A DNA stretch of 64,000 bases, taken from Streptococcus pneumoniae. Lineage in GTDB: Bacteria; Bacillota; Bacilli; Lactobacillales; Streptococcaceae. The stretch covers positions 1,583,501-1,647,500 of the forward strand of contig JBFDTN010000001.1 in the NCBI GenBank assembly GCA_040719455.1, given 5' to 3'. Both the position numbers and the translations under genes were made by a program. The notes beneath the pieces were generated by a model. It did not search any database and was not told where the DNA came from. It worked only from the letters and a program-made list of their open reading frames with translations. This document shows, piece by piece, positions 46,853 to 55,468 of the stretch (position 1 is its first letter; each line of letters starts with the position of its first letter).

Positions 46853-49102
46853 TTATCCTCTTTTCTTTTTCAATCCTACTAAGCTAACAAGGCTGATACT
46901 TGCTGTACCGAGCAATGTTAGGATAGAGTTATTTGTTCCTGTTTTTGGTAAGCTATTAGCTGTTGGAATAGCTTGTTTAGATGCTTGATTGTTACGAACA
47001 GTTGAAACGGCTTTTGCAGGCATTCCTTGTCCGTAAGTAGTCTGACTTCCCATGTATTGTGGGGTTTTCATATCGGATTTCGAAGGCTTCATACCAAGGG
47101 TATCAACCTTATCTGTTTTGTCTTTTTGAGTTCCGACAGTTGTACTAGGTTTTTTGTTTCCACCAAGAGCACCGCCATTTTGTGAACCAACCCCAATCTG
47201 ACTATCTCCTCCGAGTGTCCCATGGTCTTGAACTTTAGGAAGCTCATATACAGGCTTGCTAGCAGTTACGCCTGTACCAACTTCGTGGTGTTTTTCAGGC
47301 TGAGGCTGTGCATCGAACTCAGCTTTAAGTGCAGAGTAACGAGCAAGCGCATTTTCATAAGCAGTCATCAAACGATTCAGCTCCTCACGCTCCGCAACTA
47401 CTAAAGCTGCTTGACGTTCTACCCCTTCTTCGGCTGCCACTTTAGCAGTCATCAAACGAGCCAATGTCTCCTGACGGCTAGATACCGCCTGAGCTAGGGA
47501 AGTGTAAAGGTCTTTGGCTTCTTTAACTGCACGAGCCAAAGAACGAACGCTAGCCAATTCATTTTGAGCTGATTCAAGACGAGTTTCAGCGCCAAGCTTA
47601 GTAGAGTTAGCTGCTGCCAAAGTAGCCTTAGCTTGAGATACCGCTACTGGGTCTACTACCGTTTTGGTTACTTCTTTGGTAACTTGCTTAGTGGTAGACG
47701 TACCCCCTGAGCGGACTTCGTATGGGTTCGCTAGGGCTGGGGAGTCAGAGTCTACCAAAGCAATAGGTGCAAAACTAGTCGGGATACCATGTACACCGTA
47801 CTCAACCGCTGGAGTGATTACAAACTGTTTAGCATCAGAAGTAAACCCAAGTAACTTTAAGGTAGTGGCATAATTATTTGTTGACTTATTAAATAATAAT
47901 GGTATAAGAGAATTATAGATTGAATTGTAAAGTTACCCTTCTGTAAGGAAGATTTCATTACCGCCATGGAAGAAATCATCCCCATGATTGATTGGTAAAG
48001 TAACGCTAGTATTATAGTCAGACTTCAAACCTTGACCTACTTTGCTGATGACCTCATCAAAGGTAACCCCTTCGGAAGATAACCCACTACGCCCCTTAGC
48101 CTCCTGTACCGACTGATACTTGTTAGCAAAGGCTGCTGTAGCCTCGGATACCTCGAGCAACGGTTGACCAAAAAGACTGCGGACATGGTTCAAAACGGCT
48201 GCGCCGTAAAGGCTGAGATTGCGAGAGAGGTCTGCTGGGAGTGGTTGTCGGATGTCATACTTGGTACTGTTGTCTAAGTTTTCAAGACCTGAATGTTTAG
48301 CCGTCTCGCCTAGATTCTTCAGGTTGTACTCACCCAAGTCACCATAAGTAGCAGTCAACAAAGGTTTACCACTTCTAGAGTACTTAATAACCTCAGTACC
48401 CCCTTTTTTGATGGCTGCATCGACCGCATCAGCAGTGCCAGTACCATTGGCTAGGTCTTTGATAGCCTGAATATACTCAGGGTTCACAAAGATACGAGCA
48501 TCCTTATCTGCTGTCTTAGGGTCATAAAGCTGAGACTTAGCCCCCTCAGCAGGTACTTCTACTGTCTCCGTAACTGTTTCAGTTACTTCAGTACCCCTCT
48601 CGGCAAGAGCAAGGTCTTGTTCAGCGTCGCTAACGGTTTTGATACTATCGGCAAGAGCCTGACTCGCATCAGCTACCTTCGTTTCGACGGCTTCGACTGA
48701 CTGGCTACCAAGAGCCGACTCCGCACGAGTAACCGCCTCTTTAGCTTCCGCAACGGCTTGACTATCTACGTCCTTAACCTCCGCAATCTGAGTATCAAGA
48801 CTAGCTACCTCCGCACGATTAGCCTCAAGACTAGCCTCCGCCTCTTTAACAGTACTATCCTGAGCGAGGACTGCACTATGAGTAGTATCGACTGCCTCTT
48901 TAGCCTCAGTAAGCTGAGCTTCCGTTACTGTACTGGTAGGCGCTACCGCCTCAGTAGCGGTTGCCGTGCTAGTACCCTCAACACTATCAGCACTAACAGA
49001 TACCCCTCCTAGAGCCAAAGCTCCCGACAAAGCCAACACACCGACAGCGCCGTAAGCCTTAGACACCTTAATGGTGCCACTATGGGATTGATTTTTCGCC
49101 AT
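46853..49102 (-). pseudogene. SEC10/PgrA-like LPXTG surface protein broken by an in-frame TAA
   Basis: Two open segments on the same frame (49102-47933 and up to 46853) are separated only by one TAA at 47933-47935; reading through gives 749 residues. N-part: long signal peptide (KVSKAYGAVGVLALSGALAL), alpha-helical region, then a CAP-like SEC10/PgrA domain (GAAVLNHVRSLFGQPLLEVS). Across the stop, FLTEG then LYNSIYNSLIPLLFNKST continues the domain. C-part: coiled coil and the sortase motif LPKTG with membrane tail and KKKRG. The stop fits CAA (Gln) to TAA. SEC10/PgrA proteins belong to conjugative elements as surface exclusion or adhesin proteins. The first segment would give a truncated, unanchored protein. 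Confidence 0.85.
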
Positions 49103-49165
49103 ATAAAACTCCTTTTTTCGTATTATAAAGATATTATATCACAACTTCAGTCTTTTGGTGTATAT

Positions 49166-49229
49166 TTTATTCTAAAAAACGGTCTTTAGGGGTTGGTAAC
49201 TATCTTAGAATAAACTTGTATGATAGTTA
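49166..49229. promoter_or_regulatory. Two inverted repeats in the divergent promoter of the XRE regulator
   Basis: TTTATTCTAA (49166-49175) pairs with TTAGAATAAA (49205-49214), and TAACTATC (49197-49204) pairs with GATAGTTA (49222-49229). Both are perfect. They lie between the surface protein and the regulator genes, so they are probable operators for the XRE protein controlling both. Confidence 0.55.
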
Positions 49230-49242
49230 GTGAGGTGATACC

Positions 49243-49575
49243 ATGACCAATACTAACTTAAAAACACTTGTGGCTAAGCAAATCAGACATTTAAGACTGA
49301 AAAAAGGAATGACACAAGAATACCTAGCTGAGAGAGCAGATTTAGGCTTCAATTACATTTACCGTTTAGAGAGTAAAGCATTGAACGTGAAAATCGACAC
49401 CATAGAGAAAATTATGCAAGCACTCGAAGTTGATATTAGCACCTTTTTTAATATAGAAAATCAACATCGAGGAACAGAATTTTCTAAACTAATAGATGAT
49501 ATTGAACAGCTTCCTAAAGAAAAAAGAGAGCCAACCATAAAAGCTCTCAGAAGTATATTAAAACAGATAGATTAA
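49243..49575 (+). CDS. XRE-family transcriptional regulator
   Basis: A 110-residue protein with a lambda-type HTH (VAKQIRHLRLKKGMTQEYLA, RADLGFNYIYRLESKALNVK) at residues 8-65 and a C-terminal helical tail (RSILKQID). GTGAGGTGATACC precedes the ATG. It is divergent from the LPXTG gene and probably represses it, and is the kind of regulator found at the edge of integrative elements. Confidence 0.88.
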   Translation: MTNTNLKTLVAKQIRHLRLKKGMTQEYLAERADLGFNYIYRLESKALNVKIDTIEKIMQALEVDISTFFNIENQHRGTEFSKLIDDIEQLPKEKREPTIKALRSILKQID

Positions 49576-49604
49576 GCCAAGTCATTTGTAGACTCGGCTT
49601 TTTG
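49574..49604 (+). terminator. Terminator of the XRE gene
   Basis: AAGCCAAGTC, loop, GACTCGGCTT, then TTTTG. The stop codon lies in the start of the stem. The following 150 bp to 49753 is AT-rich with no gene seen. Confidence 0.75.
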
Positions 49605-49753
49605 TATATTCTACTCTAGCTTTGAATAAATTTAGGAACTATATTCAAATAAAGAATTATCATAAAACAGAAAATGTCCTCATATTTTGAAGAAATAGAC
49701 AATATCCTTCATTTTAGATTTCTACATTTCCTACAATATGTAGCAATACTTTA

Positions 49754-50728
49754 TCACAACACCACAACATGTTTTCCAACAAATTGTCCTGATTCTAGGT
49801 TGTCGTGAGCTTGTCCTACTTGAGCGAGTCCATGATAGATTTTGGCGATTGGGATTTTGATTTTCCCTTGTTCAATCGCTGTTAATAGCTCCGCAAATAC
49901 AGAGGCTGGTAGGTCTTCTACATCACCACCGTAGCTGGTTAGGTATTTTCCTTTAGGGATTGTAAATGGGGAGAAATTCTCCATGGTCCAGCCTCCACCT
50001 AAGGCTCCTGTAAAGCAGATGTAGCCTCCTTCCTTCAAGAAAATCATATCTTGAAAGAGCGTGGTCATACCGACCAATTCCAAGATCTTGTCCACACCTT
50101 GGGGTGCGACTGCTGCAATCTGCTGAGATAGGGTTTCGTCATCCAAGAGAGGAGCATCACAGCCAAAACTCTTCAGGATTTCTAACTTATCTTCCTTGCG
50201 GCTGGTGGCGAAGACTGTTGCGCCCATAAATTTAGCTAGACTAATTGCCATTAATCCGACCGTTGACGTACCGCCACGGATTAAAAGTGTTTCTCCTGCT
50301 TGTAATTGCAGCCCTTTTGTCAGCGAGCCATAAGCCGTCTGAAGCATTTCAGGAAGGGCCCCTAGCTTTCCCCAGTCAAGGCTAGAATCAAAGGGAATCA
50401 GCTTGTCTTCTGCCACTAACATGTACTCCGCGTAAGAGCCGTCTACCGAGCGTCCTAGACCACTCATCATGGTTGCCACCTGTTGCCCTACTAAAAACGG
50501 ACTATGCGAAGCTACTTCTTCAATCACTCCGACGCCTTCAATCCCTAAAATACGGGGAAAGGAAAAATCAGCATCCGATTCGCCTTTACGGCTGGTCACT
50601 TCTGATTCATTGACCCCAAAGGCTTTGACACGCACCAAGGCAAATCCTTCCTTGACAGTTGGCGTTTCTACCTCAATCGGTACTAAGTCCTTTGTCTCAC
50701 ATGGTTTGTCTAACTGAATGGCTTTCAC
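49754..50728 (-). CDS. Zinc-type alcohol dehydrogenase family / quinone oxidoreductase-like protein
   Basis: A 324-residue medium-chain reductase. An N-terminal GroES-like domain (EGFALVRVKAFGVNESEVTS, GIEGVGVIEEVASHSPFLVG) precedes a Rossmann domain with LLIRGGTSTVGLMAISLAKF. It lacks the structural-zinc cysteine cluster, so it is closer to NADPH:quinone oxidoreductase than to zinc ADH. Substrate unknown. It follows the carboxylesterase by 34 bp on the same strand; co-expression is possible. Confidence 0.88.
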   Translation of the reverse strand: MKAIQLDKPCETKDLVPIEVETPTVKEGFALVRVKAFGVNESEVTSRKGESDADFSFPRILGIEGVGVIEEVASHSPFLVGQQVATMMSGLGRSVDGSYAEYMLVAEDKLIPFDSSLDWGKLGALPEMLQTAYGSLTKGLQLQAGETLLIRGGTSTVGLMAISLAKFMGATVFATSRKEDKLEILKSFGCDAPLLDDETLSQQIAAVAPQGVDKILELVGMTTLFQDMIFLKEGGYICFTGALGGGWTMENFSPFTIPKGKYLTSYGGDVEDLPASVFAELLTAIEQGKIKIPIAKIYHGLAQVGQAHDNLESGQFVGKHVVVL

Positions 50729-50762
50729 ACTTAGCCTCCTCTTCCTTTAGTTGATAGCTCCA

Positions 50763-52196
50763 TTACGGGCGTTGAATGCCGTCAAATGTTTCTAAGACCA
50801 ATTTAGCATGTTCTGTCGCATCATATGGCAGATTTCCGATGCCGTTTACATATAGTCGGTCCTTAGTAACAGTCGGCCAAGGCAGTTCTTTTCCTTCTGC
50901 AAGAGCAAGAACTGCATCGCGAACCTGCACATCACGCGCCATCTGCTCCTCGCTAGCACTTGGGCTGGTTTGTCCGACAATTCCATACATCTCTGTACCA
51001 TGCACGGCGTAGTCTGCTCCCTCAACTGGTCCAACTGCCATTAAATAGGCTTTCCCACCAGCACTGGCATGAGCAAGAGCACCCCTCGTCTGAGGAAGGG
51101 TGAAGGAGAAGTTTGTTAGCAGATTGCCTCTGATTTCAACTGGCTTTAAGTCATCCGCATTGAACACTTCCATAATCTGGCGCGCCCGTGTCAAGGTGAT
51201 GCGGTTGCTATGAGCAAATTCTTCAACCAACCCTTGCACGCTGCCTGGATCAAATTCTTTCGTTTTGTGTAAAACCCACCAATAGGTCTCTTGCGAAGTA
51301 CTGCTAAAGAGAATGTCCACATCTTTATGCTTCCCACTCTCTAACACAGTCATGGCATGTTCAGCAATCACTCCATTTGGAAGGTGGCGGTCATCTGTCA
51401 TGGCAATGACATTGTTATCTACACCGTGTTGAACTCCTGGGTCTGCTGCCTGCGTAGCACTCATAGCTTCTGCCAATTCATAGGCATCCACTTCGAGCAA
51501 TTTTTCAGGATCATCTTCGCAGCCAAAATGCTTAAGAACTTTCAAGGCACGCTCTTCTGAAACCCAAGCAGGAACTAGACGCGCTGGCATACCAGAAAAG
51601 GCTGCAATATGATGAAAGAGGCCATCTGCTTCAGGGACACCAAGCAAGCTAAAAATTGAAAATGCACCTGCACTATGCCCTGTCAGGGTCACATTGTTTG
51701 GATCTCCGCCAAATTCTTGAATATTCTCTTTGACCCATTTCAGAGCAGTCACCATATCCTGCAAGCCTAGGTTGGTCGCATCTTTTAGCTTGCCACCATA
51801 CTGGGCTAGTGACAGAAAACCAAAAGGTCCTAAGCGGTAATTGATGGATACGCCAATCACTCTACCAGTCGCTGCTAAACCAGCAGCATTTGAGGTGGTT
51901 TGCCCATTTGATCCAAGGACCCAGCCTCCTCCATGGATATAAATCACGACTGGCAAGAGCTCATCCCCACGGTCTTCAGGCGCCCAAACATTCAAGTTCA
52001 AGCAATCCTCGCTAAAGCCATTGTCAGCCTCTAACCAGCTAGTATCTCCCGCCTGCAAAGGCGCTGGCCCCTTTTCATCATAAGGAAGACTCTTGTCAAA
52101 TGGGACAAGTTCTGGCTTTTGAAAACGTGCCGCTTTCGCGTAGGGAATTCCTAGCCATTCACGAACATTTGAAAATTTTTGATTGATTTTTGACAT
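50763..52196 (-). CDS. Type-B carboxylesterase
   Basis: A 477-residue alpha/beta hydrolase of the carboxylesterase type B family. The oxyanion motif VIYIHGGGWVLGS and nucleophile motif VTLTGHSAGAFSI (GxSxG) are clear, along with the family N-terminal GLQDMVTALKWVKENIQEFG. It has no signal peptide, so it is cytoplasmic. In the same orientation and just ahead of the oxidoreductase gene. Natural substrate not deducible. Confidence 0.9.
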   Translation of the reverse strand: MSKINQKFSNVREWLGIPYAKAARFQKPELVPFDKSLPYDEKGPAPLQAGDTSWLEADNGFSEDCLNLNVWAPEDRGDELLPVVIYIHGGGWVLGSNGQTTSNAAGLAATGRVIGVSINYRLGPFGFLSLAQYGGKLKDATNLGLQDMVTALKWVKENIQEFGGDPNNVTLTGHSAGAFSIFSLLGVPEADGLFHHIAAFSGMPARLVPAWVSEERALKVLKHFGCEDDPEKLLEVDAYELAEAMSATQAADPGVQHGVDNNVIAMTDDRHLPNGVIAEHAMTVLESGKHKDVDILFSSTSQETYWWVLHKTKEFDPGSVQGLVEEFAHSNRITLTRARQIMEVFNADDLKPVEIRGNLLTNFSFTLPQTRGALAHASAGGKAYLMAVGPVEGADYAVHGTEMYGIVGQTSPSASEEQMARDVQVRDAVLALAEGKELPWPTVTKDRLYVNGIGNLPYDATEHAKLVLETFDGIQRP

Positions 52197-52256
52197 TTCT
52201 ACTCCTTCTTTCTAATACACTATTGTCCTATCTTACACTATACCGCAACGTGACAG

Positions 52257-52820
52257 TCAAGCATTTTCTGAAAAATGTTTATATAAATTCTGGTAGACTT
52301 CATGCGTCAACCGGCAATCATGGAGCGCTCGGTGTTTATCCCGACCCTGCAACTGAAAATAAGCAGTCAAATCATCCAAGCGGTGATGTGACAAGTCCAA
52401 AAAACGCCTAGACAGCCGAAGTGTGTCAACCATGTCATTGGTCAAATAAAGGCCATGCACCACTAGCAAATTGTCATAGAGAAAATTCACATCAAAGTGG
52501 ACATTGTGCCCCACAATCACATCCTCTCCCAGAAAAGCATAAAAATCTAGCAAAACCTGAGGAAGTTCTGGCGCGCTCATCAGCATCTGATCGGTAATGC
52601 CTGTCAAGTTTTTGATAAAAGGTGTCAAGCGCTGATGAGGATTGATCAGCATGGAAAACTCGGCGTCAATCTGATGGTTCCGAATTCTGAGGGCTGAGAT
52701 TTCAATGATTTTAGCCTGTCTGCCTGCCACACCTGTCGTTTCAATATCCACTACGGTGTAGTCTGCTAGATGAGCTAGCAGGCTTTGTCCTTTGTGCACT
52801 CGTTGGTTTTTGAGGTTCAT
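52257..52820 (-). CDS. DEDDh 3'-5' exonuclease (DnaQ-like)
   Basis: A 187-residue exonuclease: motif I TVVDIETTG (Asp, Glu), motif II VGHNVHFDVNFLYDNL (Asp) and motif III HRALHDCRLTHEVY (His, Asp), as in the DnaQ/PolC epsilon-type family. No polymerase domain, so a stand-alone exonuclease, perhaps DNA repair or RNA turnover. It lies 13 bp downstream of the broken MerR gene and may share its promoter. Confidence 0.9.
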   Translation of the reverse strand: MNLKNQRVHKGQSLLAHLADYTVVDIETTGVAGRQAKIIEISALRIRNHQIDAEFSMLINPHQRLTPFIKNLTGITDQMLMSAPELPQVLLDFYAFLGEDVIVGHNVHFDVNFLYDNLLVVHGLYLTNDMVDTLRLSRRFLDLSHHRLDDLTAYFQLQGRDKHRALHDCRLTHEVYQNLYKHFSENA

Positions 52821-52833
52821 TTGCTTGCTCCTC

Positions 52834-53643
52834 CTACTCTTCCACGATTCGATATTGCAAGACTTGTTGGGCGGATGAGCCGTTTTTAATCAATCGCTGG
52901 TCAGTATTGAACTGCCAGAGAATGTCATCGACCTTTAAATCGTGTTCCTTACTGTACTCTTGCAGCTTTTCCAGTCCTAGCAGGATATTTTCCAAACTGG
53001 TGTCAATCTTAATCGACACATAGCGACCCGAAGGTTTGGTGATTTTGGGCATAAGGGTCTGGCTAGCAACAGTTGCCGTTTCCTTGATAAAGCGAAAGGC
53101 AGCAGTCATATAGTCTTGGGCTTGATCAAGCGGTAATTCTGTCAAAAAACCTAGTTGGCTAGGCATCCTGCTCGCCATATCTCCCAAGTCTGTCATAAAC
53201 TCCGCGTACAGCTGGGCGATATCATCAGGCGCACAATCTGCCGCCAAGTCCGTACACCAAAATTCCTTCTCAGGATAAAAGCCAACTTCAACCTCTCCTG
53301 TCTTCATCTCCTGATAGGTCAAGGGATGATGTTTATGAATCTCGAGCATTCGCTCAAGGAGCTGCAAATGACGGATATGTTCTTGCAGTTTTTGCTGGTG
53401 CTGCGCTAAGGATTACTCCAACTGCTCACCAGTCGAAGACAAAATTTCCTGAATCTCATCCAAGGATAGCCCCAACTGACGCAGACCAGAAATCAACTCA
53501 AACTGGTAGAGCTGATCAGGCTCGTAAAACCGATAGCCATTTTCTGCTGTCTTAGCAGGACGAAACAAGCCCTTTTCATCGTAAAAAATCAAGGTCCGTC
53601 GAGTCGTTCTTGCCAATCTAGCAAATTCCGAAATCTTGAGCAT
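52834..53643 (-). pseudogene. MerR-family regulator broken by an in-frame TAA
   Basis: The DNA-binding half (53643-53416, MLKISEFARLARTTRRTLIF, YDEKGLFRPAKTAENGYRFY) is a canonical MerR HTH. It ends at TAA (53413-53415) after GEQLE. Reading on in the same frame gives SLAQHQQKLQEHIRHLQLLE, the expected coiled coil, and a C-terminal effector domain (FYPEKEFWCTDLAADCAPDD) to 52834. Together 269 residues, the usual length of BmrR/TipA-type MerR proteins. The internal TTG in the second half has no ribosome site. Probably non-functional, or an isolated HTH only. Confidence 0.85.
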
Positions 53644-53794
53644 ACAGGGAGAACTCCTTTTTCTATTCTTGTTTTTATGATTATAAACTATAACCTTGCG
53701 TTATAGTCAAGAAGAAAATTCTTTTAAAAATACTCCTATCGCAGCCTAAAAAGAACAGTATTCAAGTCGTATATATGGAGTTCATCTTAAAAGA

Positions 53795-54370
53795 CTAGAT
53801 CCACGTTTCTTGATCCTCACGCAAGCCTTTCTTTCCAATCTTTGACACATGTCGATTTCCTTCAACGTAAAAGCAAAGCGGCGCTGTTCTCCATTCGTCT
53901 TGGCAGGTGATCCCGATACGAGGACGTTGGGCTATTTTTTGAGGAACGGCTCCTACTCTCAACTGGAGCCTTGAATCTGGCATGTAGTCGCCATCAAATG
54001 CCATTGAAATCCCTGTCTGCCGTGTTAATTTCCCGGGACCATTGCCAAGGACTTGTCCGTCTGGCATTTCCAAAGCACGAATGAGAATCGCTTCTGCTTC
54101 ATTTTCGGGCTTGGTCACAAAATTAAGCAAGGCATAGCCGTACATCTGATAGACATACCAATGCCCTGCGGCGAGATACATGGAGGCATTTTTCTTTGTC
54201 CGTCGACCACCTGAGCTATGGCAAGCACTATCGTGACTTCCGAGATAGGCTTCCACCTCGACAATCCGTCCCAGTAATTTTCCATCTAAGTACAAGTCCA
54301 TGCCTAGTAAGCTCTTAGCCGTTGCCACGGTATCTAGCTTCATCATCGTTTGAAATTCTTTTGTCAACAT
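53795..54370 (-). CDS. mpg: 3-methyladenine DNA glycosylase, AAG/Mpg type
   Basis: A 191-residue alkyladenine glycosylase (3-methylpurine DNA glycosylase family): GRIVEVEAYLGSHDSACHSS with the catalytic Glu, then GGRRTKKNASMYLAAGHWYV and GNGPGKLTRQTGI. It removes alkylated purines from DNA, so with tag at 5116 the genome has two unrelated enzymes for this. Monocistronic; ends past a divergent promoter for the formate/nitrite transporter gene. Confidence 0.93.
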   Translation of the reverse strand: MLTKEFQTMMKLDTVATAKSLLGMDLYLDGKLLGRIVEVEAYLGSHDSACHSSGGRRTKKNASMYLAAGHWYVYQMYGYALLNFVTKPENEAEAILIRALEMPDGQVLGNGPGKLTRQTGISMAFDGDYMPDSRLQLRVGAVPQKIAQRPRIGITCQDEWRTAPLCFYVEGNRHVSKIGKKGLREDQETWI

Positions 54371-54424
54371 GTTTTGATTATAGCATGAATGGGAGAAAAT
54401 AGTGATTTTTATTCATAAAAGCCC

Positions 54425-54453
54425 TTACATTTTTGATGTTTTTTTGGTATAAT
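54425..54453 (+). promoter_or_regulatory. Promoter of the FNT transporter gene
   Basis: -35 TTACAT (54425-54430), 17-bp spacer, extended -10 TGGTATAAT (54445-54453). Confidence 0.7.
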
Positions 54454-54499
54454 CTTATATTGTGATAAACTTCTCAAGAATAGAAAGATAGGAAATGAT

Positions 54500-55306
54500 A
54501 TGGCAGGACAAGATTTGTCTCTCATGAAGACGATTGATAAGAGTATTCTCAAAAAAGCAGATTTATTTCAACATAATTTTTGGGCTTATGCCCTCAGATC
54601 CATCTTTGCCAGCGTCTATTTGGCGCTAGGAATTGCGATTTCCCTCTATACAGCCGATAAGCTAGAGCATGTCGTGGCTGGGCTTGGCAAATTTAGCTAT
54701 GGCATCATGTTTGGCTGGGGATTGCTCATGATCCTCTACATGAATGCAGAGCTTGGCACTTCTAATATGATGTATATGACAGTCGCCATCTCTCGCAAAA
54801 CAATTCCTAAAAAGACCGCTCTGAAAATCCTTGCGACTTGTATCTTCTTTAACTTCGTCGGAGCGATCTTAGTGACTTTTTTACTATCACAGACTGCTCC
54901 TTTTGCACTGGGACATATCGCTCCTGATAGCTATCTGATCCAGGGAACGGTCGCTAAGATTGCTAAAAGTCCACTGACTCAGTTTATCGAAGGGATTTTT
55001 GCCAATGCCGTGGTCAACATCGCCGTCTTTGTCTTTTTGAAAATGAAAGACGACGCAGGAAAAGCAATCGCCGTGGTCTTTATCATCTTTATCTTTGCCT
55101 TCATGGGATTTGAACACGTCATTGCCAATTTCTCTACATTCTCCCTTGCCTTCTTTTCAAATGGCGGACCAGTAGAGGGGATGACAGTCTTATCTGTCCT
55201 TAGCAATTTTCTCTTCTCAGGTCTTGGCAATTTTGTCGGTGGTGGTCTTGTTATCGGCTTTCTATACAACTGGCTCAACCACCAATCCACTATCTATGTC
55301 GATTAA
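54500..55306 (+). CDS. Formate/nitrite transporter family protein
   Basis: A 268-residue membrane protein with six helices, typical of the FNT (FocA/NirC) channel family; conserved pieces include AELGTSNMMYMTVAISRKTI, the loop AIAVVFIIFIFAFMGFEHVI and NFLFSGLGNFVGGGLVIGFL. Members move formate, nitrite, hydrosulfide or lactate. In fermenting streptococci formate export is the likely role; no pyruvate formate-lyase is adjacent. A long basic N-terminus precedes helix 1. Confidence 0.85.
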   Translation: MAGQDLSLMKTIDKSILKKADLFQHNFWAYALRSIFASVYLALGIAISLYTADKLEHVVAGLGKFSYGIMFGWGLLMILYMNAELGTSNMMYMTVAISRKTIPKKTALKILATCIFFNFVGAILVTFLLSQTAPFALGHIAPDSYLIQGTVAKIAKSPLTQFIEGIFANAVVNIAVFVFLKMKDDAGKAIAVVFIIFIFAFMGFEHVIANFSTFSLAFFSNGGPVEGMTVLSVLSNFLFSGLGNFVGGGLVIGFLYNWLNHQSTIYVD

Positions 55307-55312
55307 TACTCG

Positions 55313-55345
55313 TCCTTCTCTTTTATGTAAGAGAGGGATTTTTTA
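55313..55345 (+). terminator. Terminator of the FNT gene
   Basis: TCCTTCTCTT, loop, AAGAGAGGGA, then TTTTTT. Confidence 0.8.
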
Positions 55346-55468
55346 CTATCTTGAAATAAAAACATATAAAATCTACATAAAAGCTTGAATTTTCAGAATA
55401 TTTTTATTAATATAGAGAGAACAAATATCTTTTCGCAAAGAATTTGATTATTTTTAAAGGAGATTCCT

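Noticed and set aside
49603-49753. Search for a second attachment site matching the rpmG end
   Set aside because: CTACATTTCCTAC vaguely resembles TCACTACATT but is too short and imperfect to call.
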